This document shows positions 51,402 through 60,627 of a stretch of 64,000 nt of DNA, piece by piece (positions within the stretch are counted from its first letter, which is position 1; each line of letters begins with the position of its first letter). Source of the stretch: JAJFJD01 sp965228425 (lineage in GTDB: Bacteria; Pseudomonadota; Alphaproteobacteria; UBA8366); assembly GCA_965228425.1 (NCBI GenBank), contig OZ245815.1:2542001-2606000 (forward strand), given 5' to 3'. The notes under the pieces are model-generated. The model was not told where the DNA came from. It searched no databases and worked only from the letters and a program-made list of their open reading frames with translations. Position numbers and translations under genes: made by a program.

Positions 51402-52217
51402 TTATCGGGCGGATGCCTGCGCAATTGCGGCCACGAGTGCCTTGGCCGACATGCCGGATTCGCCGCCCATACCGATTGCGGTGTCGTTTAGATGCGTGAC
51501 GATCCCGTCCTCGTAAGTCGAGCGGGCATCGCCGATGCGGGCACTGTCGTGCGATACCGTTGCCCCAGCAATCCCGCGCGCATCGAGGGCGGGCAAGCGA
51601 CTGATTCCGGCTTCATCGATTCCGACGCCCGCATCGTTGTACAGCGCGGCAATAACGTCGTGCTTGATCGCGGTTTCCGGTTTGCCGCCGAGAAGTTGGC
51701 CGTGCGATCCGGTGACCATAATGCGATTTCGGTCCTCGGGCGTGACCAGCGAATTGGAGTCGATGCCCCAGACCTCTGGTTGACCCGAATTGCCGGCCAA
51801 TAGAAATCGAGCCTCTTGTTTCTCCGGCGGGTCGATGTCCGGTATCGATGCGTTTTGAAGAAAGTCCGCCGCTTCCCGGCAGGACATGCCGACCGCACAC
51901 CCGGCTGCAATCGCATATGCATTGGCGTGGCTGATCACGCCCCGGCGCATCATGTCGTTGCCGTCGCCGATTTGCGCCGACGTGTTCGCAATCGTCGCTG
52001 CGGCCATGCCCATCTCGTCCAGGTAGGCGAGACCGCCGATCCCCGCGTCGTCCTTGCCGACGCCCGCATCGTTCAGGATAACGCCGCGCAAACGGCCCAA
52101 GGCCGCGAGATAGGTCGCATAGACGCCGCCATGTGATCCGGCGACCAGGACTTTGCCGCGAAAACCATCGTCCAGGCGGGTGATGCTGTCGAGAACGCGA
52201 GGCGGCGGGTTTGTCAT
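51402..52217 (-). CDS. Uncharacterised protein with two homologous halves
   Basis: The 271-residue protein consists of an internal duplication. Residues about 21-120 and 166-267 share GSHG (27-30 and 170-173), NDAGVG (49-54 and 194-199), AGI-x-x-L (58-63 and 203-208), SA[QR]IGD (80-85 and 225-230) and a closing I-x-x-x-N segment, at an offset of 145. A linker with LAGNSGQPEVWGIDSNSLVTP separates the halves. No signal peptide or membrane segment is visible. I do not recognise a named family. It precedes the M19-like dipeptidase gene by 23 bases on the same strand, so both probably act in one pathway. A start further upstream would overlap the histidine kinase. Confidence 0.75.
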   Translation of the reverse strand: MTNPPPRVLDSITRLDDGFRGKVLVAGSHGGVYATYLAALGRLRGVILNDAGVGKDDAGIGGLAYLDEMGMAAATIANTSAQIGDGNDMMRRGVISHANAYAIAAGCAVGMSCREAADFLQNASIPDIDPPEKQEARFLLAGNSGQPEVWGIDSNSLVTPEDRNRIMVTGSHGQLLGGKPETAIKHDVIAALYNDAGVGIDEAGISRLPALDARGIAGATVSHDSARIGDARSTYEDGIVTHLNDTAIGMGGESGMSAKALVAAIAQASAR

Positions 52218-52317
52218 CGGGGAACGCTGCGGTTGAAACGCTGGTGTTGGCGATGAGCATACGTCATCGCCGCTGGATTCGCGACCTGAACGCCGGTTTC
52301 TTCGCCCTTCCGAACGA

Positions 52318-54120
52318 TCAGGCGGCGTCTTCGATGATCCGCGCGGCGGGAAGGTGCAAGATGACGGTTGTGCCCGTTCCTTCGTCGGACTTAATGACGA
52401 GGCGGCCGCCATGCAGTTCCGCCAGACGTTTGGCAAGGGGAAGTCCGAGGCCCGTGCCACCGGCGGATTGAGCGGCGGCACTGGCCACGCGGCCGAACGG
52501 GATTAGCGCCACCGCCAAGTCCTGCGGCGACATCCCGATACCGGTATCCTCGATGGCGATCGCGACACCACCGCCATAGTCCCGCGCCGCCGTGACGGTT
52601 ACGCGTCCTTCCGGGGCGGTGTATTTCACGGCGTTCGACAACAAATTGACCAGGATTTGCTTCACCTTGACCGCGCTGCCGCGGAATAAGGGAAGGTTAT
52701 CTTCCATTTGAACGGACAGATCGATCCGTGCTTCGTTTGCCTGGATTTGGAGCATGTTGACCGCATCTTCGATCAAATCCGCGACCGAAAAGGTGTCATC
52801 TTCGATTTCCACCTTGCCGCTCTCGATCTTCGACAGGTCGAGGATGTTGTGAATGATCGAAAGCAGATGTTCGCCGGAACGTCGTATATCGACCACATAG
52901 CCTTGATAGCGTTCGTTGCCGACAGGCCCCATCACCTGGTTTTCCATGGTTTGGGAAAAGCCGATGATCGCATTCAGCGGCGTGCGCAATTCGTGGCTCA
53001 TGTTGGCCAGGAACTTTGTCTTTGCGCGGTCGGCATTCTGTGCGTGATCCAGCGCGAGCGCCAGCGATTGCTGATCGTCCTGAATGCGCTGGGCCATTTC
53101 ATTAAAGCCGTCCGCCAGTTCCCGCATATCCGTTGTTGCCGACCAGCGGAGGGGCGGCACCCGCGCATTCAATTTTCCCTCCGTGATACGCCGCGCGGTC
53201 AGCCGGACGGCGTCTACCGGGCGGATGATGCGGCCGGCGACGAACCACCCCAGCAGTGCCGCCGCGAGGATTCCGAACAGCGCGAGCGTCAGCGCAACCT
53301 GTTCCACGGCCTGAGCTCGCTCGATCAGTTCGCCCATCGGCTGAGGAACCATGACGCCCCAGCCGGTCCGCGGCACCGTCGTGAATCCGGAGATCATGTC
53401 TTGTTTCACCGCCGGCGAATAGAAGGTGGTCACGCCGCTCGCGCCGGCCATCATTTGTTGCACCGGCTTGACCTTGGCGATGTTCTTGATTGCGCGCTGC
53501 CAGGCGCGTTTCGGGTGCGCGAGGATGTTGCCGGACCGGTCGACGATGGCGGCATGCCCCCTCTGACCGAAGGTAATGGCGGTTTGCAATTCGACGATGA
53601 AGTCGGGCCGCAATGCTGCGATGGCAATCCGATTGCCGGCAATTCGTTGACTGAGGTAAATCGTGGGCTCACCGGTGCTGTCGGGCATAACGTCGCTAAA
53701 CTCGATCGCCGCGACCGCGGTCGCGAGAATCGATTTGATTCGCTCGTTGAGCGAAAACGGGATTTCTTCGGAGCCGTGCTGCGCGATGGCGATCATCCGG
53801 CCGTCGCCATCGACGATTCGGAAGTGACTGAACTTGTAGCTTGCTTCGACAAAGGACCCGAGTTTCAGGTCCGCCCCATTTTGATACCGCGACACAATGT
53901 GTTCGAAAGCATGGGCGGAATCCTGCGCATACCGTTCCAACACGAGCGCGGTGTTCTTCGCCAGCAGCAGATGTTTTTCCCGGACATGGTCGATTTCGGT
54001 CTGCAATGCGGTCCGCTCGACCCAGATGCCGAGTATGAGGACGGGCACCGTCGCAATGATGGTGAAGAACGTTGCGAGTAAAATTCGAAGTCGAATTTTC
54101 AAGACAGGCCAACGCCTCAT
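52318..54120 (-). CDS. Membrane sensor histidine kinase (dCache-HAMP-HisKA-HATPase)
   Basis: The 600-residue protein has a first membrane segment at about 11-33 (LRILLATFFTIIATVPVLIL), a periplasmic Cache-type sensor domain to about 270, a second membrane segment at 273-295, HAMP (RIIRPVDAVRLTARRITEGKLNARV), the HisKA box NMSHELRTPLNAIIGF with phosphorylated His376, and an HATPase domain with VNLLSNAVKYTAPEGR, AIEDTGIGMS and GGTGLGLPLAKRL. It phosphorylates a response regulator, but none is encoded next to it, making it an orphan kinase. The signal is unknown. The stop is about 100 bases before the start of the duplicated-protein gene. Confidence 0.92.
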   Translation of the reverse strand: MRRWPVLKIRLRILLATFFTIIATVPVLILGIWVERTALQTEIDHVREKHLLLAKNTALVLERYAQDSAHAFEHIVSRYQNGADLKLGSFVEASYKFSHFRIVDGDGRMIAIAQHGSEEIPFSLNERIKSILATAVAAIEFSDVMPDSTGEPTIYLSQRIAGNRIAIAALRPDFIVELQTAITFGQRGHAAIVDRSGNILAHPKRAWQRAIKNIAKVKPVQQMMAGASGVTTFYSPAVKQDMISGFTTVPRTGWGVMVPQPMGELIERAQAVEQVALTLALFGILAAALLGWFVAGRIIRPVDAVRLTARRITEGKLNARVPPLRWSATTDMRELADGFNEMAQRIQDDQQSLALALDHAQNADRAKTKFLANMSHELRTPLNAIIGFSQTMENQVMGPVGNERYQGYVVDIRRSGEHLLSIIHNILDLSKIESGKVEIEDDTFSVADLIEDAVNMLQIQANEARIDLSVQMEDNLPLFRGSAVKVKQILVNLLSNAVKYTAPEGRVTVTAARDYGGGVAIAIEDTGIGMSPQDLAVALIPFGRVASAAAQSAGGTGLGLPLAKRLAELHGGRLVIKSDEGTGTTVILHLPAARIIEDAA

Positions 54121-54277
54121 GTATCAAGGGTGGCGCAATACTCGTCCCGAATACTTAATGAAAATCTAATCCGCTTTATCGCCTTGAAGTTGTTTCATTC
54201 TTTTGCGGGGCCGCTGTGCAGCCTGCGGCGGCGAGCCGCAATGCCGTGCGGGCAGGAGGGTCGGATCGATTCCGCGG

Positions 54278-56119
54278 CTACCGAATCCGGCGCAGGATCG
54301 CACGCCGTTCGCCCGCGGCGTCGGTGTAGGTTGCGTCGAGCGTCTGGTCGTTCCGACGCGTATAGGTCACGGCCGCGCCACCGAACGGCGATAGCGTAAG
54401 GGTTCTCCCCTTTATGGTTCCGGCGACCGGTTTCCATCCTTCCTCCGATACCTTGAAGGTTTCGGACGGCGCCCAGGCATAGATGGACTTGGCCGACGTA
54501 TTCTCCGTCGATTCCACGGTCAGCGTGTGTGGTTGCTCGTTATCCCAACGGCCCATCCAGGTTCCCACGAAGCCGGATTTATCCGCCGTCTTCGGTTTGC
54601 GAGCAGCCGGCGGTTGCGGTGGATCGGACCGTGTGAATTCTCCGTTCAGTTCGACTGACATTGTATCGACCTTGCCGCGTCTGCCGATGCGGAAGGTGAT
54701 AAGCCGGTCGCGCAGAGCATGGGTGCGAAAGTCCGCATCGAAGGTATCGTAGTGCCAATGGGAGAGATCGCCGACCGTCCTCTCGTTCCGAACGATCACG
54801 AGTTTGTCGCCGTCCGGCCAAATGTCGAGAGGGCCATAGACCGGGCTGTTGTAAAATCCGACATAAGCGGCCAACGGCATGGACGGTCGTGTGCCCTGAA
54901 CATGGTGAGCGCGGGTTTCGGCGCGGCGTATTTTGCGCTTGGCCTGATAGGCCTTGTTCCAATCGAGAAAGCGGCGGGACCAATCGGTCGCCGGCGCGCC
55001 GAGATAGGCGTCGAAGATGCGATACATCAATGCGGCGGGCAGGCTCGATCGGCCGCGATTGCTCAATGCGACCATGCCGAGATCGAGATCGGGCAACAAC
55101 GCCAGATGGGCCGACATGCCGTCCAGCCGTCCGCCGTGATACAGCACCTTCTTGCCGCGGTAGTCCGCCATGTACCACCCGAGGCCGTAGGCCCGCAGGT
55201 TCGTGTGCGGAATATACTCGCGGCGCGTCTCCGACACGGTGAGCGCGGTGTGCGCCCGGCGCATTTCGTCGATGTCTTCGGCGCGGAGGATGACGGTGTC
55301 GCCGTGTTTGCCGCCGTTCAAATGCAGCTGGATCCACTTCGCCAGGTCGGCGGCGCTGGAATTGATCGATCCTGCCGCGCCAATGTTATCGACCAGAAGC
55401 CAGTCGATCGGCCGGTACGTTCCATTCACGGATGCATGCGGCGTCGCCGCATTGTGCGGTAGGTTTTTGACCGATGTCGAACTGTTGCTCATCCCGAGTG
55501 GCGTGAAGAATCGGTCCCTGACATACGCATCCCAGGTCGTGCCGGCGGCGCCGCCCACGGCTTCGCCGGCGGCCGTGAACATGATGTTCTGATACCCGAA
55601 GCGGGAGCGAAGCGGGGACTTCATCTTCAGATGACGCGAACGCCTGAGAACTTCGGCCCTGTCGAAGTTCGAGTAGTACCAGATCATGTCGCCACGGTGC
55701 ACGCCGCTGCGGTGGGACAGCAGGTCGCGTAGCCGCATGTCGCGGGTGGCGTATGAATCATGGAGGCGGAATGCCGGCAGATGATCGATGACCCGGTCGT
55801 CCCAGCGCATCTTTCCATCCGCGACCAGCGTCGCGACGGCGGCCGCGGTGAAGGTTTTGGTGATCGAGGCGGCCGCGAAAACCGTGTTTGCATCGACCGG
55901 GTCGCTGCCGCCAAGCCGTCGAATGCCATAGCCCTTGGCGATGACGATCTTGCCGTCCTTTACGATGGCAAGGGAAAGCCCGGGCGTTTTCCAATCCCGC
56001 ATGGCCGCCTCAATATAGGAATCGAGGCCGGACAGGCGGGACTCGTCGGCCCCCGCCGCGCCGGAAAACTGAACCAGCAGGCCAGTCAAAATCCCGTAGA
56101 AGAGCGGTCGTATCGCCAT
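54278..56119 (-). CDS. Serine hydrolase, beta-lactamase/penicillin-binding protein fold
   Basis: The 613-residue protein has a Sec signal peptide (IRPLFYGILTGLLVQFSGAAGA), then VFAAASITKTFTAAAVATLV with the S-x-x-K catalytic pair, MIWYYSNFD with Y-S-N, and VLYHGGRLDGMSAHLALLPD with H-G-G in place of K-T-G. This is the class C beta-lactamase/esterase family (Beta-lactamase, PF00144). The C-terminal 200 residues form an extra domain with beta-rich repeats such as FVGTWMGRWDNEQPHTLTVEST and DATYTDAAGERRAI, as in D-aminopeptidase-like enzymes. It acts in the periplasm. Real beta-lactamase activity is unlikely. Confidence 0.87.
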   Translation of the reverse strand: MAIRPLFYGILTGLLVQFSGAAGADESRLSGLDSYIEAAMRDWKTPGLSLAIVKDGKIVIAKGYGIRRLGGSDPVDANTVFAAASITKTFTAAAVATLVADGKMRWDDRVIDHLPAFRLHDSYATRDMRLRDLLSHRSGVHRGDMIWYYSNFDRAEVLRRSRHLKMKSPLRSRFGYQNIMFTAAGEAVGGAAGTTWDAYVRDRFFTPLGMSNSSTSVKNLPHNAATPHASVNGTYRPIDWLLVDNIGAAGSINSSAADLAKWIQLHLNGGKHGDTVILRAEDIDEMRRAHTALTVSETRREYIPHTNLRAYGLGWYMADYRGKKVLYHGGRLDGMSAHLALLPDLDLGMVALSNRGRSSLPAALMYRIFDAYLGAPATDWSRRFLDWNKAYQAKRKIRRAETRAHHVQGTRPSMPLAAYVGFYNSPVYGPLDIWPDGDKLVIVRNERTVGDLSHWHYDTFDADFRTHALRDRLITFRIGRRGKVDTMSVELNGEFTRSDPPQPPAARKPKTADKSGFVGTWMGRWDNEQPHTLTVESTENTSAKSIYAWAPSETFKVSEEGWKPVAGTIKGRTLTLSPFGGAAVTYTRRNDQTLDATYTDAAGERRAILRRIR

Positions 56120-56192
56120 GAATCCTCCAAATCAGGGAACATGATATAGTAGGCCAAACCCAAAGCCAGTGGCGTTGTTGCAGGAGAAGAAA

Positions 56193-57587
56193 ATGGGAAT
56201 TTCCGCTGATATTGCCGAATTGATCGTGAAGGCCCGGTTCGAGGACTTGGATGAGGACGTGTTGCATTGGGCCAAGGTCGGCCTGATCGACTATACGGGT
56301 GTCACGCTGGCCGGATCGACCGAACCCAGCGGCAAAATCGCCGATGTGGTGGTCGGCGGCCGCGACCAAACCGGACCGAGCCTGATCTTCGGCTCGAACG
56401 CGCGTACGACGCCGCTGAATGCCGCACTGATCAACGGCACGGCGTCGCATGCCCAGGACTTCGACGACTGTAACAACACCATCGGCGGCCATCCATCGGC
56501 GCCAATCTTGCCGGCGCTGATCGGACTAGCCGAGCAATTGGGATCGAGCGGCCGCGATATGATCCTGGCCTACGTGATCGGTTTCGAGACGGAAACCAGC
56601 ATCGCCCGCAGCGTTCACTTTCATCATTACGAAAAGGGGTGGCACCCGACCGCGACGATGGGGGTCTTCGGCGCGACGGCGGCTTGCTGCAAGTTGATGG
56701 GCCTCGACAAGGAGACGACGGCGACCGCATTGCAGATCGCCGTGTCCCTTGCCTCCGGCGTGAAATCGAATTTCGGCACGATGGTGAAACCGCTGCATGT
56801 CGGCCATTGCTCGCGCAACGGATTGTTCGCCGCGATGATGGCGAAGGAAGGGTTCACTTCCAGCCCGGTGGCGTTCGAGCACAAGCAAGGTTTCTTCGAG
56901 GTCTTCAACGGGGCGGGCAACTACCATCCCGAAAAGATCTTCGAAAATTGGATGAAGCCGTTCGACATCGTCGAACCTGCCATCGCGGTGAAGCAGTACC
57001 CGTGTTGCGGCAGTACGCATCCGGCGGTGGACGCGATGATCAATCTTGTCGAGCGCGAAGGCCTGACGCCGGAAATGGTCAAACGCGTCGATTCCTGGAC
57101 CCATCCGCGCCGCTTGGCCCATACGAACCGGCCGGATCCGCAAAGCCCGCTGGACGCAAAGTTTAGCGTGCAATACGTGGTGGCGCGGGCGTTGATGCAC
57201 GGCAAGGTCGTCTTGCCGCATTTCGACGATACGGCCTATCTCGACAAGGATGTCCGCGCGGTCATGGACAAGGTCGACGCGGCGCCGCATCCGGAGATGC
57301 TGAACGACGACAGCGGGTATCTCGGCGCGGAAGTCCGGGTCGAATTGATGGACGGGCGGGTGCTGTCCGAACGCGTGAAACAAGCGCGCGGGCGGGGATC
57401 GGTCGATCCGCTGCCGATGGACAAGCTGCGGAGCAAATTCGAGAACTGCGCCGCGCTGGTGTTGCCGGCGGACCGCATTGCGGCGCTTTACGACGTGATC
57501 GACAATTTCGTGGGGTTGGAGGACGTCAACGCTTTCACCGCGGCCACCGAAACCATCAGCGATGCCGCGGCGTCGGCGGCGGAGTGA
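56193..57587 (+). CDS. MmgE/PrpD family protein
   Basis: The 464-residue protein has DVLHWAKVGLIDYTGVTLAGSTEPSGK at the start, TPLNAALINGTASHAQDFDDCNN, HPTATMGVFGATAACCKLMGLDKETTATALQIAVSLASG, HVGHCSRNGLFAAMMAKEGFTSSP and KQYPCCGSTHPAVDAMINL. These are the family blocks of 2-methylcitrate dehydratase (PrpD), cis-aconitate decarboxylase and immune-responsive-gene-like enzymes. prpB and prpC are not adjacent, so the substrate need not be methylcitrate. The ATG at 56193 has AGGAGA upstream; the GTG at 56169 is an alternative. A TauD-type gene follows by 6 bases, so they are co-transcribed. Confidence 0.9.
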   Translation: MGISADIAELIVKARFEDLDEDVLHWAKVGLIDYTGVTLAGSTEPSGKIADVVVGGRDQTGPSLIFGSNARTTPLNAALINGTASHAQDFDDCNNTIGGHPSAPILPALIGLAEQLGSSGRDMILAYVIGFETETSIARSVHFHHYEKGWHPTATMGVFGATAACCKLMGLDKETTATALQIAVSLASGVKSNFGTMVKPLHVGHCSRNGLFAAMMAKEGFTSSPVAFEHKQGFFEVFNGAGNYHPEKIFENWMKPFDIVEPAIAVKQYPCCGSTHPAVDAMINLVEREGLTPEMVKRVDSWTHPRRLAHTNRPDPQSPLDAKFSVQYVVARALMHGKVVLPHFDDTAYLDKDVRAVMDKVDAAPHPEMLNDDSGYLGAEVRVELMDGRVLSERVKQARGRGSVDPLPMDKLRSKFENCAALVLPADRIAALYDVIDNFVGLEDVNAFTAATETISDAAASAAE

Positions 57588-57593
57588 CGGCGC

Positions 57594-58469
57594 ATGTCGG
57601 CGACCTTATCGAAAGTCGAAGTCGTCCCGTCCGGCGCGGCGCTGGGCGCGGACATCGTGAATCTCGACATCGGCTCCGCGAGTGAGGAAGAAATTGCGGC
57701 AGTCCGCGCCGCTTGGCTCGATCATCTCGTTTTGCGCTTTCGGGGCCAAAAGTTCGGTGACGCGGAACATCTGGCCTTCGCACGCCGGTTCGGACCGTTG
57801 GACATCTCGCCGAATACCCGCTTTTCCGGGCAACCCTGGATGCCCGAATATCCGGAGATGAGCCGGATTTCGAATATCAAGATCGACGGCGAGCCGACCG
57901 GATCGCTTGGGGACGGCGAACTCGTCTGGCACACCGACATGTCCTACCTGGACGAGCCGCCGGTCGGCAGCCTGCTGCACGCCTACGAAGTCCCTGCGTC
58001 GGGCGGGGATACGAAGTTCCTGAACATGTATGACGCGCTGGAAACCTTGCCCGCGGGATTGCGGAAAGCGATCGCGGGCCGGCAGTTAAAGCATGACCAG
58101 ACGCACAACAGCTCGGGCAAGCTGCGCAAGGGGTTAGAGGGTGTCGAGATCAACGATGTGACGAAGATCCCCGGCGCGGTGCATCCGATCGTACGGACGC
58201 ATCCGGAAACCGGCCGCAAGGCGTTGTATCTGGGCCGCCGGGCGCGTTCCTACCTGGTCGGCCTGCCGGTCGATGAAAGCGAGGAAATGCTGGATGCCTT
58301 GTGGGATCACGCGACAGGCAATCCGGCCTTCCAGTGGGCGCAGAATTGGGAGGCGGACGATCTGATCATGTGGGACAACCGCTGCGCCATGCATTGCCGG
58401 GACAGCTTCGACCCGGAAGGCCGGCGATTGATGCACCGGACGGTAATCCTGGGCGATCGGCCGTTCTGA
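57594..58469 (+). CDS. TauD/TfdA-family 2-oxoglutarate-dependent dioxygenase
   Basis: The 291-residue protein has GAALGADIVNLDIGSAS at the N-terminus, the iron pair LVWHTDMSYLDEPP (His113 and Asp115), YEVPASGGDTKFLNMYDALETLP, and the C-terminal His in MWDNRCAMHCRDSFDPEGRRLMHRTVILG with Arg residues for 2-oxoglutarate. It is a second full-length member of the family in the window. It directly follows the MmgE/PrpD gene, suggesting that both act on the same carboxylic acid. Its stop is adjacent to that of the CHASE2 gene on the other strand. Confidence 0.9.
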   Translation: MSATLSKVEVVPSGAALGADIVNLDIGSASEEEIAAVRAAWLDHLVLRFRGQKFGDAEHLAFARRFGPLDISPNTRFSGQPWMPEYPEMSRISNIKIDGEPTGSLGDGELVWHTDMSYLDEPPVGSLLHAYEVPASGGDTKFLNMYDALETLPAGLRKAIAGRQLKHDQTHNSSGKLRKGLEGVEINDVTKIPGAVHPIVRTHPETGRKALYLGRRARSYLVGLPVDESEEMLDALWDHATGNPAFQWAQNWEADDLIMWDNRCAMHCRDSFDPEGRRLMHRTVILGDRPF

Positions 58470-60416
58470 TTATCCGCTGAGCGCGATGACGGTGCCCGGC
58501 AGGCCTTGCGACAGGCGCTCGCTGTATAGCCGGCACAGGGGGTCTTTCGGGGCGATCGCCGCGGCGCGCGCTATTTCCTCGGTCGCGACGGCGTCCTCCC
58601 GCTGGATCAGCCGGAAGGCGCGGATATAGGCCTCTAATTCCGACGTATCGCTCTGATTTTCGGGCAGCGGTTCCAGCGCCTCGACCGAGTCGGTGATGCC
58701 GGGCCATCGCAATCGGCCGACGGGTCGGAAGATGACGTCGGTTGCATCGCGGGCCGTTGCGGCGCTGGCGCAAATGCGGGTGCCCAGTTCGGCGTTGGCC
58801 TGCGCGAGACGGCCGGCCTGTTCGATGGCCTCGCCATAGGCGCCGTAGGCGAAGGCGGCGTCCCCGCCGAAATTGCCGACCAGTGCATCCCCGCTGTGCA
58901 CGCCGATCAATGTTTTGCCGATCCGTCCGGCGTTGGTCATGCGGCGTTCCCGATATCCTTCGGCGAAGGCGTCGATAGCCAGCGCGCATCGGACCGCCCG
59001 GCTCGATGCATCGCTCTGGTTCAACGGTGCGCCGAAGAGGGCGACGACCTGGTCCGCGTCGATCCGCTGCAGGACGCCGCCATGTGCCTTTACGGCATTT
59101 CCGATCCCCGCTGTATAGGCACTTTGCACGGAGATAAGCTCGTTTGGCGGCAAGGCTTCCGCGAGTTTTGCGAAATCGGCGTGCTGCGCGACGAGGACGG
59201 TGACGGTACGGTTTTCCCCGTCCAAGGTCACAATGTCCGACGCTTGGGCGATTTGCCGCGCCAGGTCGGCGGATGCGACCGTGGTGAAACCCGTGCGCAG
59301 ATAATCCCGTTTGCCCTGCGCAAACCGCTGCACCGCCGCACGGGTAAGGGCATATGCGGTAAGACAGCCAATGACGGGCATTGCGACGGGAATCGCGGCT
59401 CGCGTCCAATGGAACACCGCAAGCGAGAAGACCACGAAGCCTAAGACCGTCCCGATAACGGCACCGACCCGCGCGAGCGGCCCCACGGTAATCAGTGCCA
59501 GCAAGCTTCCGAACGTGCACAGCGCAAAAGCCACCAATAGGACGGTGAGTTCATTGGAACCGGGCAGGTGCCGGGCATCCAGCAGTTGCGAAATCGCATG
59601 CGCTTGGATTTGCACGCCCGGCATGCGGTCATCGGGCGGCGTATGGAGCCATCCGCCGGGAATGCGGTGCTGGTCCCGGTCGTTGAGGTCGAGGCCGATT
59701 AGCACGACCTTGTCGGCGAACCATTTCGCAGGCAAACCAACCGCCTTGTGAGCCGGGATCGTCAGGAAGGGCCGCGTATTCAAGTTGGGTACGCCGTGAT
59801 AGGCGAGCCGCCGCCGGTCCGCGCGGGACAGGTTCAAGACTTCGGCCAATTTCGCGGTGAAACTCGACATCCACACGCCATCCACCGTCGTGCCGGGCAC
59901 CATACGGCGGACGGCGCCGCCCCAGCCGTCCTTGCCGAGCAGTGCGGGACCGGAGCGCAGGCCCTTCAGGTAGCTTCGTTCGTATACCTGTTGCCGTTGC
60001 GTCGACGCCTCACCCGGCGGTGCGGCCGCAACGACCAACGGGATCGGCAGGGACCGCATGACATCGAAGAGCCGCCGGTCCTTGTCCGGCTCGGTCGGTT
60101 CGGTGAGCGGCAGGTAGAAACCGATTGCCTGCGGACCCGAGACCGACAAGGTTTCGAGTAAGTCGGCGAGCAGACCGCGGTCGACCGGCCGGCGGTAGGG
60201 CAACGTGCTGACGGTGTTCTCATCGACCGCGATGACGACGATCCGGGAATCCTGCGGTTCCGCTCGCGGCATCAGGGCACGGCGGGCGTCTTCGGCCCAA
60301 TACTCCATCGTGCGGGGAAGCGAGAAGCTATAGGGAACGAAGAAGGCGCCCAGCGTGGTCAACGCTATGGTCGCCAGCGCGCTCAGGATGAAATTTCGGT
60401 TCGCGAATCGTGCCAT
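58470..60416 (-). CDS. CHASE2 sensor protein with degenerate class III cyclase domain
   Basis: The 648-residue protein has an N-terminal membrane segment (FILSALATIALTTLGAFFVPY), a CHASE2 domain (about 35-285; contains SRIVVIAVDENTVSTL, FADKVVLIGLDLNDRDQHRIP and MPGVQIQAHAISQLL) and two or three membrane segments at 288-360. A class III nucleotidyl cyclase-like domain follows at about 400-545. In the cyclase domain the first metal Asp is replaced by Gln411 (VTVLVAQHADFA), the second is present (Asp455 in RIDADQVVALFGAP), and the ribose-binding Asn is Glu532 (GEAIEQAGRLAQ). Catalysis is doubtful. The ATG at 60416 is used; GTG 60434 is in frame. Confidence 0.82.
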   Translation of the reverse strand: MARFANRNFILSALATIALTTLGAFFVPYSFSLPRTMEYWAEDARRALMPRAEPQDSRIVVIAVDENTVSTLPYRRPVDRGLLADLLETLSVSGPQAIGFYLPLTEPTEPDKDRRLFDVMRSLPIPLVVAAAPPGEASTQRQQVYERSYLKGLRSGPALLGKDGWGGAVRRMVPGTTVDGVWMSSFTAKLAEVLNLSRADRRRLAYHGVPNLNTRPFLTIPAHKAVGLPAKWFADKVVLIGLDLNDRDQHRIPGGWLHTPPDDRMPGVQIQAHAISQLLDARHLPGSNELTVLLVAFALCTFGSLLALITVGPLARVGAVIGTVLGFVVFSLAVFHWTRAAIPVAMPVIGCLTAYALTRAAVQRFAQGKRDYLRTGFTTVASADLARQIAQASDIVTLDGENRTVTVLVAQHADFAKLAEALPPNELISVQSAYTAGIGNAVKAHGGVLQRIDADQVVALFGAPLNQSDASSRAVRCALAIDAFAEGYRERRMTNAGRIGKTLIGVHSGDALVGNFGGDAAFAYGAYGEAIEQAGRLAQANAELGTRICASAATARDATDVIFRPVGRLRWPGITDSVEALEPLPENQSDTSELEAYIRAFRLIQREDAVATEEIARAAAIAPKDPLCRLYSERLSQGLPGTVIALSG

Positions 60417-60434
60417 GGCCGGGCAGGGAAGCAC

Positions 60435-60627
60435 ATTCTCTGTTTCATTCGATCCTATGCTACGGCCGTATCCGTTCCCGAAAGATTAATAATATCCGGC
60501 ATTTAGGGGATGTTCTTCAAAATTGTTCGGAACTTTTGTCCGTGATTTCAGTCTGTTGCGGCGGACATTCACGCGATACCTTCAGGGAAGGAAATTATCT
60601 GGCCGCGAACAGGAAGGGGGTGGGGAT
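60435..60627. other. AT-richer intergenic region
   Basis: The gap between the divergent CHASE2 and ArsC/Spx-like genes is relatively AT-rich and contains a short palindrome GTTCGGAAC near 60525. It must carry both promoters. I could not identify clear -35/-10 pairs or a terminator. Confidence 0.4.
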
